From: an uncultured Ruminiclostridium sp.
GTDB taxonomy: Bacteria; Bacillota; Clostridia; Oscillospirales; Ruminococcaceae
Assembly: GCA_910585505.1 (NCBI GenBank)
Contig: CAJUFF010000003.1
Location: 4,889-43,141 of the forward strand
Direction of reading: 5' to 3'
Length of the DNA stretch: 38,253 nt
The notes beneath the pieces were generated by a model. It ran no database searches and was not told where the DNA came from. It saw nothing but the letters and a program-made list of their open reading frames with translations. A program made the position numbers and the translations under genes. This document shows positions 23,319-32,208 of this stretch, piece by piece (positions within the stretch are counted from its first letter, which is position 1; every line of letters begins with the position of its first letter).

Positions 23319-23978
23319 TTACCGTCTTACTCTTCCGTTACCGCTCGAAAGTCTTCTGTACGCCAGCTTGACGGGAATCAACACAGCAGGCATCAGAAAA
23401 AGCGCGGCAACATACCCGATCGCATTTGTTCCTATTCGAGCATATATCAAGGTCCAGAGGCTTTCCTCCGCTCCGCCTATAAATCCGTAGCTATACAGTG
23501 CCCAAGTATTAAGTAGCAGGTTGCATATCACAACAACCGCAAGCCTTGCGGCAAATATTTTCAGATACTGCTTTACGGACTTTTCCGGGAGAAAATCATA
23601 TAAAAACAGTCCGTAAATCATTCCCTCAAGCGCGGTAATAAGCGCAAGCCAAGGAAGAAATCCGCCTATTGGGTTTACCAGATATCCAACCAAATCACAG
23701 GCAAAGCCCGCCACAAGTCCCACAGCAGGACCGAAAAGCATTCCGATTGCAGCTAATGCAAGGTAGGCAAAGTTTATCTTAAGAAATTCGCCTATCCTTA
23801 TCGAGCCGAATCCGTCAAGAACTACGAAAATCGCTATAAACACGCCCACAACGGCAATGCAGCGGATATTGCGCAGTTCGGAAAGAGAGCGTTTAAAGCC
23901 GTTAAAAAAAGCCATACTTATATCCACCTTTCCTTTTGAGGAATGTCCGAAAGAACGCATTTTTTTAAGTTCTTTCAA
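23319..23978 (-). CDS. folT: Folate ECF transporter S component
   Basis: FolT is the substrate-binding membrane subunit of an energy-coupling-factor transporter that imports folate with the shared EcfT/EcfA module (not in this window). The 219-residue product has five or six membrane segments: about CIAVVGVFIAIFVVLDGF, YLALAAIGMLFGPAVGLVAG, LPWLALITALEGMIYGLF, AARLAVVVICNLLLNTWALY and IGYVAALFLMPAVLI. The motif FLKINFAYLALA and the GPxxG turn are typical. A TTG start at 23978 is chosen because GGAGG lies six bases upstream; the ATG at 23996 has no site. A tetrahydrofolate riboswitch precedes it and supports the folate assignment. Confidence 0.9.
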   Translation of the reverse strand: MKELKKMRSFGHSSKGKVDISMAFFNGFKRSLSELRNIRCIAVVGVFIAIFVVLDGFGSIRIGEFLKINFAYLALAAIGMLFGPAVGLVAGFACDLVGYLVNPIGGFLPWLALITALEGMIYGLFLYDFLPEKSVKQYLKIFAARLAVVVICNLLLNTWALYSYGFIGGAEESLWTLIYARIGTNAIGYVAALFLMPAVLIPVKLAYRRLSSGNGRVRR

Positions 23979-24049
23979 ACTTATCCTCCATTTCAAAATG
24001 CGCTAATACATAAAAGCGGCAAGTATGGCTTACCTATTCGATTTTATGC

Positions 24050-24162
24050 ACAGCGAGATGCGAAAAACGAACCGCAAGACGACGTTGTAAACAACGAAGT
24101 CTTTTCGTCCCTGCGGCAACTCTCCGTCCGCAGAGCACTTAACGCTCGATTTTCTACTCTGT
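24050..24162 (-). ncRNA. Tetrahydrofolate (THF) riboswitch
   Basis: The minus-strand leader of folT carries the conserved THF riboswitch blocks in order: GAGTAGA, CGTTAAGTG (as AGCGTTAAGTGCTC), GGGACGAA, and the closing GCATCTCGCTGT. The outer P1 helix pairs ACAG (24159-24162) with CTGT (24050-24053). An inner stem includes TGCGG/CCGCA and a GACTTCGTTG hairpin. The gene downstream is a folate transporter, the usual target. A weak GGTAAG/CTTGCC hairpin with a short T-run lies between the aptamer and the folT ribosome-binding site and may be the expression platform. Confidence 0.88.
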
Positions 24163-24214
24163 TTTCTTCTATATAAATCCCTTCAGGGAATTATTTTTTC
24201 GTTAAAACTGTTCA

Positions 24215-25174
24215 TCAGAAACTGATTTCATCAGATATCCTGTAAAGTTCGTTTTCAAAAGACTTTTTCATTGAAAGAGCTTCCTGGATATCATAATCAA
24301 CTATCTTGTTGTCCTGAATACCCACCACACGGTTACCCTTGCCGTCCGCCAGAAGCTGAACTGCGTAGTACCCAAGCTGACTTGCGGCAACTCTGTCACG
24401 AATTGTCGGAGAACCTCCGCGCTGAACGTGACCTAAAATGGTTGCGCGGCTTTCAACTCCGGTATGCATCTCTATTTGCTTCGCAATCTCGGCAGAATTT
24501 CCTACACCCTCGGAAACCACTACGATAAAATGATGCTTACCCGTTTCGCGTGTTTGTTTTATTTTGTCACAAACCGCCTCAATTGTCCAAGGCACTTCGG
24601 GAACAACTATACAGGTAGCACCGCAGGCAATTCCCGTATTAACGGCGATAAATCCGGCGTGCCTTCCCATAACTTCCACCACCGAGCAGCGATCGTGGGA
24701 CTGAGAGGTATCACGAAGTTTGTCAACAAGTTCCATGGCGGTGTTCATAGCGGTGTCATAACCAATTGTATATTCGCTCATGGAAATGTCATTGTCTATG
24801 GTACCGGGAATGCCTACGCATGGAATTCCTCTGGCGGAAAGATCGGCGGCACCCCTAAACGAGCCGTCTCCTCCGATAACCACTATTCCTTCTATGCCCT
24901 GTTCAAGACAGGTTTTTTTAGCCTTCTGGAGTCCTTCTTCAAAGCGGAACTCCTTACAGCGGGCAGTATAAAGCATGGTACCGCCGTGCTGAATAACATC
25001 CGATACGCTTCTTACGTTCAACGGCTTAATATCGCCGTTTATCAGTCCGTTATAACCTCTGTATATTCCCATTACCTCCATATTCTTGGAGATTGCTGTA
25101 CGAACTACCGCTCTTATCGCCGCATTCATTCCAGGGGCGTCGCCGCCGCTGGTCAGTACGCCAATTTTTTTCAT
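24215..25174 (-). CDS. pfkA: ATP-dependent 6-phosphofructokinase
   Basis: It phosphorylates fructose 6-phosphate to fructose 1,6-bisphosphate, the committed glycolytic step. The 319-residue protein has GGDAPGMNAAIRA, VIGGDGSFRGA with Gly104 (ATP-type, not pyrophosphate-type), the catalytic GIPGTIDNDI (Asp127), VEVMGRHAGFIA and LGHVQRGGSPT. The short bacterial form is complete. A promoter at 25299-25327 lies just after the dnaE stop. dnaE-pfkA order is common in Firmicutes. Confidence 0.97.
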   Translation of the reverse strand: MKKIGVLTSGGDAPGMNAAIRAVVRTAISKNMEVMGIYRGYNGLINGDIKPLNVRSVSDVIQHGGTMLYTARCKEFRFEEGLQKAKKTCLEQGIEGIVVIGGDGSFRGAADLSARGIPCVGIPGTIDNDISMSEYTIGYDTAMNTAMELVDKLRDTSQSHDRCSVVEVMGRHAGFIAVNTGIACGATCIVVPEVPWTIEAVCDKIKQTRETGKHHFIVVVSEGVGNSAEIAKQIEMHTGVESRATILGHVQRGGSPTIRDRVAASQLGYYAVQLLADGKGNRVVGIQDNKIVDYDIQEALSMKKSFENELYRISDEISF

Positions 25175-25298
25175 AATTAAATTTTCCTTTCAACATTTTA
25201 TTTAAGCAAATATGAAATGTTTCGGTATAACTGCCGAATTGGAGCAAAAAGCTGTTTCAAAAAAGAGAACATATTTTACTTAAACTTTATCCTATACT

Positions 25299-25327
25299 AT
25301 TTTACACTTTATAACCTAAATCGTCAA
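25299..25327 (-). promoter_or_regulatory. Sigma-A promoter for pfkA
   Basis: Minus-strand TTGACG (25322-25327), 17 bases, TAAAAT (25299-25304), leaving a leader of about 120 bases before pfkA. Confidence 0.75.
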
Positions 25328-25349
25328 TAGCTTTTTTATCTTTTTTACA

Positions 25350-28300
25350 TTATTTTATAAGAATATTACCTTTTCCACAAATTTTTTCCAATTTTTCCAC
25401 CAATTCTTTTGCTATTTTTACACCCGATATTCCCTTTGGTTTTGCCGTGCTCCTTGTATCGCCAAAGCAAAGCTTCACGCCGCTGTCACCCCTGTTTGCC
25501 GAAAGAAGCCCGTATACCTCGCCGAGAGTTTCCTCGTCATCGGAATTAAGCTTTATATAGAGGGTTTTTTCGTTTGCCGCTTCGACTGCCGGCTCTATGG
25601 AATTGACTATTAGCTTCGGATCATCCTCTTCCCTGTATCCTCCCGATGATACGGTACCGACAAATTTGTAAATTTTCCCCTCCGAAAGTTTACCTAAGCA
25701 TTTTTCGTAAACATCGTTAAATATAACTCCCTCAATAACTCCGCTCCTGTCCTCGAATTCCGCAAAGCACATCTGTTTTCCGTTTTTTTGCATATGTTGT
25801 CTTTTGGAAACAAGCATTGCAACCAACGGCTGCTTTTGTCCTTCCTTAAATCCGTTTTGACCCTCTTTTACCGAAGTAATAATATTATAAATGTTCTTAC
25901 AGCCCAATTTTTTTCTTAATCCGTCATACTTATCCACCGGGTGTCCGGTAATATAAAATCCCGCGCTTTCCTTCTCCATCTGCAAGAGCTGACTGAGACT
26001 GTATTCCGCAACCTTCGGCATTTCAAATCCTGCGCCAATATCGCTGCCGCTATTCCCGGAAAACATATCTATTTGTCCGTCCACATTGACGCTGCGATTG
26101 GATGAAAGCCTTGTCAGAATATTTTCAAAGCACATAAACATGGAACGTCGGTTATGCCCGAGACTGTCCAATGCTCCTGATTTTATCAGCGCCTCAACCG
26201 CCCTCTTGTTAAGCTCAAATCCGATAAGTCTCGAACAGAAATCGTATAGGTCCTTATATTTTCCTTTTTTTCTTTCATTTACAATAGCATTTATTGTTCC
26301 TCTTCCAAGGTTTTTTATAGCAAGGAGTCCGTATCTTACGCCACCGCCCTCAATGGAGAAATCAGCGTAACTGCTGTTTACGTCGGGAGCAAGCAGTACC
26401 ACCCGATTTTTTTCCAGATCGGAAATATATTCGTTAAGCTTCCCTGCCGAATCCATCACGCTTGTCATTAAAGCTATCATATATTCCTTATAGAAATGAC
26501 ATCTAAGATAAGCGGTCTGATATGCAAGCCATGCATATGCGGCCGCATGACTCTTATTAAAAGCATAAGAAGCAAAAGCCGCCATTTCATCGAAAATTTC
26601 GTTGGCAATCTCTTCCGAAACTCCGTTGCTAACCGCTCCGCAGTTGGTTTCAGTTCCGTATATAAAGGCGTTTCGTTCCTTCTCCATCACGTCCTTTTTC
26701 TTTCTTGCCATAGCGCGCCTTACCATATCGGCTCGGCCGTAAGAATAACCGCCGACAACACGACATATCTGCATTACCTGTTCCTGATAAACTATACATC
26801 CGTAGGTGACATCAAGAATATTCTTTAAAAGGGGGTGACGGTAAGCCACATTTTCCGGATGATGCCTATTTTCGATATAGATGGGTATAGAGGACATGGG
26901 ACCAGGACGGTAAAGGGATATAACCGCCGTCAGATCCTCTATGGAGGATGGCTTTAATCTGGAAAGCACCGAGGTCATTCCCGCGCTTTCAAACTGGAAT
27001 ACTCCCGCCGTCCTGCCGGAAGTCAGCATACCAAATACCTCTTTATCATTCTGCGGTATTTTATCAAGGTCAAAATCCGGAGCATTTTTCTTTACCGATT
27101 CAACACAACTGTGTACTATAGTAAGATATCTTAATCCCAAAAAGTCCATTTTCAGCAGTCCAAGCTGCTCCAATGTTCCCATTGGATACTGAGTCACTAT
27201 ACAGCTTTCAGACCTCTGAACGGGAACGTATTCGGTAACCGCTTCTCTCGCAATCACTATGCCCGCCGCGTGCATCGAGGCGTGCCGCGGCATTCCTTCA
27301 AGCTTTACGGCAGTATCTATAAGCTTTTTTATTTCGGGATCCTTTTCCACCGCCTCCGCCAAAGATTTTTCTTCTTTTAATGATCGCTCGATGGATGGAT
27401 TCAGGCTGAAAGGAATCATTTTCGCCACACTGTCTACCTTAGCGTAAGGCATTCCCATAGCCCTTCCCACATCGCGAATCGCCGCTTTTGCCGCTAAGGT
27501 ACCGAAAGTAATTATTTGCGCCACATGATCCTCTCCGTATTTTCGAGCTACATAATCAATTACCTCCTGCCTTCTTACATAACAAAAATCAATATCAAAA
27601 TCAGGCATAGTAACTCTTTCGGGATTCAGAAAACGTTCAAAAAGAAGATTGAACCTTAAGGGGTCGATAGCGGTAATTTTCATGGCGTAGGCGCAAATAC
27701 TTCCAACGCCGGATCCTCTTCCCGGTCCAACAGGAATATCCCTGCTTCTGGCATAGGCGATAAAATCGGCTACAATAAGATAATAATCCACATAGCCCAT
27801 CTTTATTATTATATCCAGCTCGTACCTTGCTCTTTCCACCGCCTCATCGGGAACCTTTTCACCGTATCTCTCCTTTAATCCGCTCCACACCGCTTTTTTA
27901 AAATACTCAGTATTGTCTTTGACTCCTTCGGCTGTATATTTGGGGAGTTTTGTTACCCCGAATTCGATTTCAACGTTACAGCGCTCGGCTATTTTGACAG
28001 TGTTTTTTATAGCTTCTTCATCAAACAGCTCCGCCATCTGATCCCCCGATTTGATATACAGTTCCTTTGTATTGAAATTAAGGGGATTTTTTTCGTTTAT
28101 GGTGGTATTGGTGGAAATTGCAGTGAGAACTCTTTGTATTTCGCTGCTTTCCTCCGTAAGATAGTGAGCGTCGTTTGTGGCTACAAGCGGGATTCCCGTA
28201 TCCCGCGAAAGACGCTGCAAAAAAGGATTTATCTTTTTCTGTCCGCTTAAACCGTGATCCTGTATTTCAAGGAAATAATTATTTTCACCGAATATATTTA

Positions 28301-28787
28301 AATATTCGAGAGCCGCCTGTTTCGCCGCCTCATAATCTCCCGCCAGCAGCTTTCGGGGAATCTCCCCCGAAAGACAGGCGGACAAACAAATAAGCCCCTC
28401 GTGATATTTTCTCAGCGTTTCTCTGTCACAGCGAGGCTTATTGTAAAATCCGTTTACCGCGGCATCTGATACCAGCTTCACAAGATTTCGGTATCCGATA
28501 TCGTTTTCGCAAAGCAGAATAAGATGATAGGGGGATGTATCCAATTTGCCGTCTTTATCCAGTCTTGTACGGGGGGCGACATATACTTCGCAGCCCAATA
28601 TGGGCTTTATTCCTTCCTCCTTTAACGTGCGGTAAAAATCTATACAGCCATACATCACCCCGTGGTCGGTAATTGCGCAGGCGGTTTGTCCAAGCTCCTT
28701 CAATCTTTTCGCAAGAGTCTTTATGCGACAGGCACCATCAAGAAGGCTGTATTCCGTATGAACATGAAGATGCACAAAATCTGTCAA
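25350..28787 (-). CDS. dnaE: DNA polymerase III alpha subunit
   Basis: The replicative-type C-family polymerase subunit, 1145 residues. The N-terminal PHP domain shows HLHVHTEYSLLDGACR (6-21) and ITDHGVMYG. The palm has PVGPGRGSGVGS and the catalytic PDFDIDF (Asp398, Asp400). The HhH region and the OB fold (FEDRSGVIEGVIF) follow. No 3'-5' exonuclease domain is present, so this is DnaE and not PolC. The start is a TTG, with GGGGAG overlapping the whiA stop; the next gene begins four bases after that stop, so translation is probably coupled to whiA. Confidence 0.97.
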   Translation of the reverse strand: MTDFVHLHVHTEYSLLDGACRIKTLAKRLKELGQTACAITDHGVMYGCIDFYRTLKEEGIKPILGCEVYVAPRTRLDKDGKLDTSPYHLILLCENDIGYRNLVKLVSDAAVNGFYNKPRCDRETLRKYHEGLICLSACLSGEIPRKLLAGDYEAAKQAALEYLNIFGENNYFLEIQDHGLSGQKKINPFLQRLSRDTGIPLVATNDAHYLTEESSEIQRVLTAISTNTTINEKNPLNFNTKELYIKSGDQMAELFDEEAIKNTVKIAERCNVEIEFGVTKLPKYTAEGVKDNTEYFKKAVWSGLKERYGEKVPDEAVERARYELDIIIKMGYVDYYLIVADFIAYARSRDIPVGPGRGSGVGSICAYAMKITAIDPLRFNLLFERFLNPERVTMPDFDIDFCYVRRQEVIDYVARKYGEDHVAQIITFGTLAAKAAIRDVGRAMGMPYAKVDSVAKMIPFSLNPSIERSLKEEKSLAEAVEKDPEIKKLIDTAVKLEGMPRHASMHAAGIVIAREAVTEYVPVQRSESCIVTQYPMGTLEQLGLLKMDFLGLRYLTIVHSCVESVKKNAPDFDLDKIPQNDKEVFGMLTSGRTAGVFQFESAGMTSVLSRLKPSSIEDLTAVISLYRPGPMSSIPIYIENRHHPENVAYRHPLLKNILDVTYGCIVYQEQVMQICRVVGGYSYGRADMVRRAMARKKKDVMEKERNAFIYGTETNCGAVSNGVSEEIANEIFDEMAAFASYAFNKSHAAAYAWLAYQTAYLRCHFYKEYMIALMTSVMDSAGKLNEYISDLEKNRVVLLAPDVNSSYADFSIEGGGVRYGLLAIKNLGRGTINAIVNERKKGKYKDLYDFCSRLIGFELNKRAVEALIKSGALDSLGHNRRSMFMCFENILTRLSSNRSVNVDGQIDMFSGNSGSDIGAGFEMPKVAEYSLSQLLQMEKESAGFYITGHPVDKYDGLRKKLGCKNIYNIITSVKEGQNGFKEGQKQPLVAMLVSKRQHMQKNGKQMCFAEFEDRSGVIEGVIFNDVYEKCLGKLSEGKIYKFVGTVSSGGYREEDDPKLIVNSIEPAVEAANEKTLYIKLNSDDEETLGEVYGLLSANRGDSGVKLCFGDTRSTAKPKGISGVKIAKELVEKLEKICGKGNILIK

Positions 28788-28791
28788 TTGT

Positions 28792-29652
28792 TCAATCTCC
28801 CCTTTCGCGCCGTAATTTATCCGCTATCCCGCTTATTTTTTTTAGGCGTCGATATACGCCGCTGCGGCTTATTTCGGGCTTTGACAGCTTTCCTATCTCG
28901 GTCAGCGAAAGCTCTATGTTTTCCATTCTTATATCAGCTATCTGCCTTAATTCGTCACTGAGAATGCCAAGACTGTTACATTGCGCTATATACTCGATGT
29001 CCTCCAACTGTTTTCGGCTTGCCGCCACTGTTTTTTCTATATTGGCGGATTCGCAGTTAACCGCACGGTTTACGTTATTGCGCACACCTTTGTAAATTTT
29101 CGCGTTCATAATTTCCATAGAACTTAACATGGCACCGATATACGTAAGAATATCGCTGATTCCCTCGCTGTCTTTTGTATAAAGTATATGCTTTTCCCTG
29201 CGGCGGCTTTTCTTGATATTCATTCCGCTTTCATTCATAAGCCTGCATATTTTTTCCGCCTTTTCCTCTGTTCCAAGGGTAAATTCAAGATGATATTCCC
29301 TGTCGGGACTTGACACAATGCCGCATGACAAAAAAACGCCCCTTAAAAAAAGACCCGTATTTTCATCGCGCCCGTTTACAAGCTCGGCGCTGATATTATA
29401 ATTTCCGAAATCAAAGCCGACGTCGTCGAATTTTAACAAAGTACCGCTTTTCCCACGCCTTTGAGTAAGCCTTACCAAGGGTTTCTTTTCTCCGGAAATT
29501 TTTCTGAGATACTCGCCTACCGATTCGCTTTCGGTAAAATATTCCTTTTGTTCCTTAAGTGAATACAAAAAACCGTACATAACGATTTTTTCATCTTTTT
29601 TCGATAAGCTGTAAGAACAAAGTTCATTTTTAACATCGGTTGTAAAAGACAT
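28792..29652 (-). CDS. whiA: DNA-binding protein WhiA
   Basis: WhiA is a sporulation-linked regulator in Streptomyces; in Firmicutes it influences cell division and chromosome segregation. The 286-residue protein has the LAGLIDADG-like N-terminal domain (FLRGVFLSCGIVSSPDREYH, then the EKICRLMNESG segment). A C-terminal helix-turn-helix with NRAVNCESANIEKTV and SLTEIGKLSKPEISRSGVY follows. The N-terminal domain has no nuclease activity in known members. It lies downstream of a GNAT gene and rapZ, and yvcK, normally next to it, is absent here. Confidence 0.96.
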   Translation of the reverse strand: MSFTTDVKNELCSYSLSKKDEKIVMYGFLYSLKEQKEYFTESESVGEYLRKISGEKKPLVRLTQRRGKSGTLLKFDDVGFDFGNYNISAELVNGRDENTGLFLRGVFLSCGIVSSPDREYHLEFTLGTEEKAEKICRLMNESGMNIKKSRRREKHILYTKDSEGISDILTYIGAMLSSMEIMNAKIYKGVRNNVNRAVNCESANIEKTVAASRKQLEDIEYIAQCNSLGILSDELRQIADIRMENIELSLTEIGKLSKPEISRSGVYRRLKKISGIADKLRRERGD

Positions 29653-29669
29653 AATAACACCGGATATTT

Positions 29670-30203
29670 TTATTTTTCCAAAAAACTTATAAAATCCTCT
29701 TTGTACATTTCATATTCTACCGCCGACTGAGGCTCTCCAAGCTGATCGTACCAAGAGTTTTCCGCGACACGTAACATTTTGAAACCGAGCCTTTCATAAA
29801 CATGCTGCGCTCTTTTGTTTTTCAGATTCGTATCAAGGAAAATCTTTTCATAGCCCATTTCCTCAAACAGGTAGGAAATAAGCATACTTAGCAGTATTTT
29901 TCCCAAGCCCTTGTCCTGCATGGAAAAATCGCATATTTTTATGCCTATTTCCGCCGTTTTATTGCCCCTGTTACAATAGCTCATTTCGCCAATGGGCACA
30001 TTATCCGCTTCCATAATCAGTCGTCGGCGGGTATCGTCACTGTCGCTGCCGATTTCCTCCCACACTTTTTCGGCGGTAGTACCGAGTCCGTTTGGAAATC
30101 CTGCATGAGCCATTACCCTACCGTCGTTCCACCAAACAGCCAACTGCTTTGCGTCGCTTTCACCGGCATTTCTTATCTTAAGATTTTTATATTCAAGTAA
30201 CAT
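29670..30203 (-). CDS. GNAT acetyltransferase between rapZ and whiA
   Basis: A 177-residue GNAT resembling the RimJ/aminoglycoside N6'-type group: IRNAGESDAKQLAVWWND at the start, EIGIKICDFSMQDKGLGKIL as acetyl-CoA core, and NKRAQHVYERLGFKML (motif B). The ending AVEYEMYKEDF is typical for this group. The substrate is unknown and resistance should not be assumed. It is tightly placed (23 bases after rapZ, 17 before whiA), so it is part of the operon. Confidence 0.87.
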   Translation of the reverse strand: MLLEYKNLKIRNAGESDAKQLAVWWNDGRVMAHAGFPNGLGTTAEKVWEEIGSDSDDTRRRLIMEADNVPIGEMSYCNRGNKTAEIGIKICDFSMQDKGLGKILLSMLISYLFEEMGYEKIFLDTNLKNKRAQHVYERLGFKMLRVAENSWYDQLGEPQSAVEYEMYKEDFISFLEK

Positions 30204-30226
30204 ATTTTTCCCTTTTAAAATATATT

Positions 30227-31090
30227 TTATTTTTTCCTTTTATTGACGTCCCTATGCAAAATCCTAACCTTATATCCGTTTTCCGATAGATGCTTATAAA
30301 GCTGCTCGGTATAAGTAACGCTGCGGTGACGTCCGCCAGTACAGCCTATCGCTATATTAAGCTGACTTTTCCCTTCGGCGATATATTGGGGCAAAAGAAA
30401 GTCTATCATATCAAACATTTTTGTTCTGAGTTCTCTCGATACCTCAAAGCTCATAACAAAATTCTGAACGCATTCATCAAGACCCGTAAACTCTCTAAGA
30501 TCGGGAACATGATATGGATTTGGCATACATCTTACATCAAACACCAAATCCGATTCGGCAGGTATTCCGTGCATAAATCCAAAGCTGACACAGCTTATAA
30601 GAAGAGTATCGGTAACGTTTTCCACAAAAAGGTTGCGCACCGCTTCCCTTAAATTGTTGGTGGTCATATGAGTGGTATCTATAAAATAGTCCGCTGCTTG
30701 TCTTATGGGAGTAAGAATATCGTATTCCGCGTCGATGGCCTTGTCGATATCCCCCTCGGCAATGTCAAGAAGGGGATGCTTGCGCCTTGTTTCCTTATAG
30801 CGGCGTTTGATCTCCTCGTGCTCGGCGCTTACAAAAAGTATCTTAGCGTTAATATTGTGATCCTTAAGCTGACCGATATTGTCCAGAAGCTCCAAAAAAA
30901 GAGAACCTCCTCTTATATCGGTAACAATGGCTATTTTTTCGATTGAACCGTTTTCACCGCAAAGCTCCGCGAATTTGGGTATAAGCTGAGGAGGCATATT
31001 GTCTATACAAAAAAAGCCCGAATCCTCCAGAACGTTTATCGTCTGAGATTTCCCAGAACCAGATTGACCCGTAATTATGATGAATTCCAT
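30227..31090 (-). CDS. rapZ: RNase adapter RapZ (YvcJ-type nucleotide-binding protein)
   Basis: RapZ/YvcJ is a nucleotide- and GlcN6P-responsive protein; in E. coli it targets the small RNA GlmZ for decay, while in Firmicutes its role is less defined. The 287-residue product has Walker A GQSGSGKSQT near the start, the CIDNMPPQLIPKF segment and Walker B-like IVTDIRGG. The C-terminal domain carries VFDVRCMPNPYHV, FGFMHGIPAESD and IGCTGGRHRSVTY. The start MEFIIITGQ is chosen for AAGGAAG upstream; an earlier in-frame ATG at 31147 adds 19 unlikely residues. Confidence 0.95.
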   Translation of the reverse strand: MEFIIITGQSGSGKSQTINVLEDSGFFCIDNMPPQLIPKFAELCGENGSIEKIAIVTDIRGGSLFLELLDNIGQLKDHNINAKILFVSAEHEEIKRRYKETRRKHPLLDIAEGDIDKAIDAEYDILTPIRQAADYFIDTTHMTTNNLREAVRNLFVENVTDTLLISCVSFGFMHGIPAESDLVFDVRCMPNPYHVPDLREFTGLDECVQNFVMSFEVSRELRTKMFDMIDFLLPQYIAEGKSQLNIAIGCTGGRHRSVTYTEQLYKHLSENGYKVRILHRDVNKRKK

Positions 31091-31153
31091 AAATATAACT
31101 TCCTTATGCGTTTTGGTATTTTTCCCGAAATGCTGTAATTGCAGCAAGCGGCA

Positions 31154-32056
31154 TTATTGCTCCCAAACCACAACTTCAGGCTCAAGTATAACTCCGGAGC
31201 TTTCCGAAACCTTTTCTCTGACAGCCTCAATAAGATTCATAACGTCTTCAAAGCTTGCACCGCCTTTATTTACGATAAATCCACAGTGTTTTTCGCTTAC
31301 TTGAGCGCCGCCGACAGAAAAACCTTTAAGTCCCGCATTTTCGATAAGCCTGCCTGCGTAATTCCCTTCCGGTCTTTTAAAGGTGCTGCCCGCGCTGGGA
31401 TATTCCAAAGGCTGTTTTTCCTTTCGGGCATTCATATGCTCTTCCATCTTTCCGCGGATTATATTCCTGTCGCCTCTTTTCATAACCAGTTCTATTTCGG
31501 CTATAATATTGTTTTTTCCGCTGAAAAAGCTGTGACGGTAGGATAACTCCATATCCGAGGCGTCAATGGGAATCAGCCGTCCTTCGGAGTCAACATAAGT
31601 ACATTCCCGAATTACGTCTTTCATCTCGCCGCCATAGGCTCCGGCATTCATATAAACAGCTCCCCCCACGCTTCCCGGTATTCCGTAAGCAAATTCAAGC
31701 CCGCTTAAGGAATTCTCTTCGGCCAGCCTGCACAATCCGATCAGCGAAGCCCCCGCTCCGCACAGTACTCTTTCTCCGTCTATCGCCGCTTTATTCATTG
31801 CGGCAAGGGATATAACCGGAACGCTTACGCCTTTGTCCGATACGAGAAGATTGCTGCCCTTTCCCAATACCCGAAATTCCGTCTTTTCGGCCGAAAATTC
31901 TGTCACAAGCTCTTTCAGACAGTCAACACAGTTAGGATTAACCATCAAGGGGCAATTTCCGCCAATCTTAAAGCTTGTATAAGGTGCAAGACATACGGTT
32001 TCACCGTACACTGCACCGTATTTTTCACAGATTCCCTTTATTCTGCGGTAATCCAT
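31154..32056 (-). CDS. murB: UDP-N-acetylenolpyruvoylglucosamine reductase
   Basis: An FAD enzyme that reduces UDP-GlcNAc-enolpyruvate to UDP-MurNAc in peptidoglycan synthesis. The 300-residue protein has FAD-site motifs VLGKGSNLLVSD and GIPGSVGGAVYMNAGAYGGE. The type IIa substrate motif is SAGSTFKRP (catalytic Ser), and GAQVSEKHCGFIVN and the closing EVVVWE are in place. It sits 63 bases before rapZ in the minus-strand direction, a standard Firmicute pairing. Confidence 0.97.
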   Translation of the reverse strand: MDYRRIKGICEKYGAVYGETVCLAPYTSFKIGGNCPLMVNPNCVDCLKELVTEFSAEKTEFRVLGKGSNLLVSDKGVSVPVISLAAMNKAAIDGERVLCGAGASLIGLCRLAEENSLSGLEFAYGIPGSVGGAVYMNAGAYGGEMKDVIRECTYVDSEGRLIPIDASDMELSYRHSFFSGKNNIIAEIELVMKRGDRNIIRGKMEEHMNARKEKQPLEYPSAGSTFKRPEGNYAGRLIENAGLKGFSVGGAQVSEKHCGFIVNKGGASFEDVMNLIEAVREKVSESSGVILEPEVVVWEQ

Positions 32057-32110
32057 AACCCCTCCCGATATGTTTTTTGTTTTTTAATTTAACAGACGCA
32101 AATCTCATAC

Positions 32111-32206
32111 CAATCTTTATAAAGTTGCAGACTTGATAAAGATTGCACCCAAAGCGCTAATCTATGATTATCCGTATTATTTGTATATACCTTGATCAAA
32201 GATTAG
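32111..32206. repeat. Two tandem hairpins between ROK kinase and murB
   Basis: Stem 1: CAATCTTTAT (32111-32120) with ATAAAGATTG (32136-32145), plus an inner AAGT/ACTT and one mismatch. Stem 2: 32157-32168 with 32195-32206, 11 of 12 matching. Both carry AATCT/AGATT at their ends. Either could end the kinase transcript (stop at 32209); the run of T/A near 32071-32089 is the only T-rich stretch. The gap 32057-32208 holds no gene. Confidence 0.6.
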
Positions 32207-32208
32207 TA

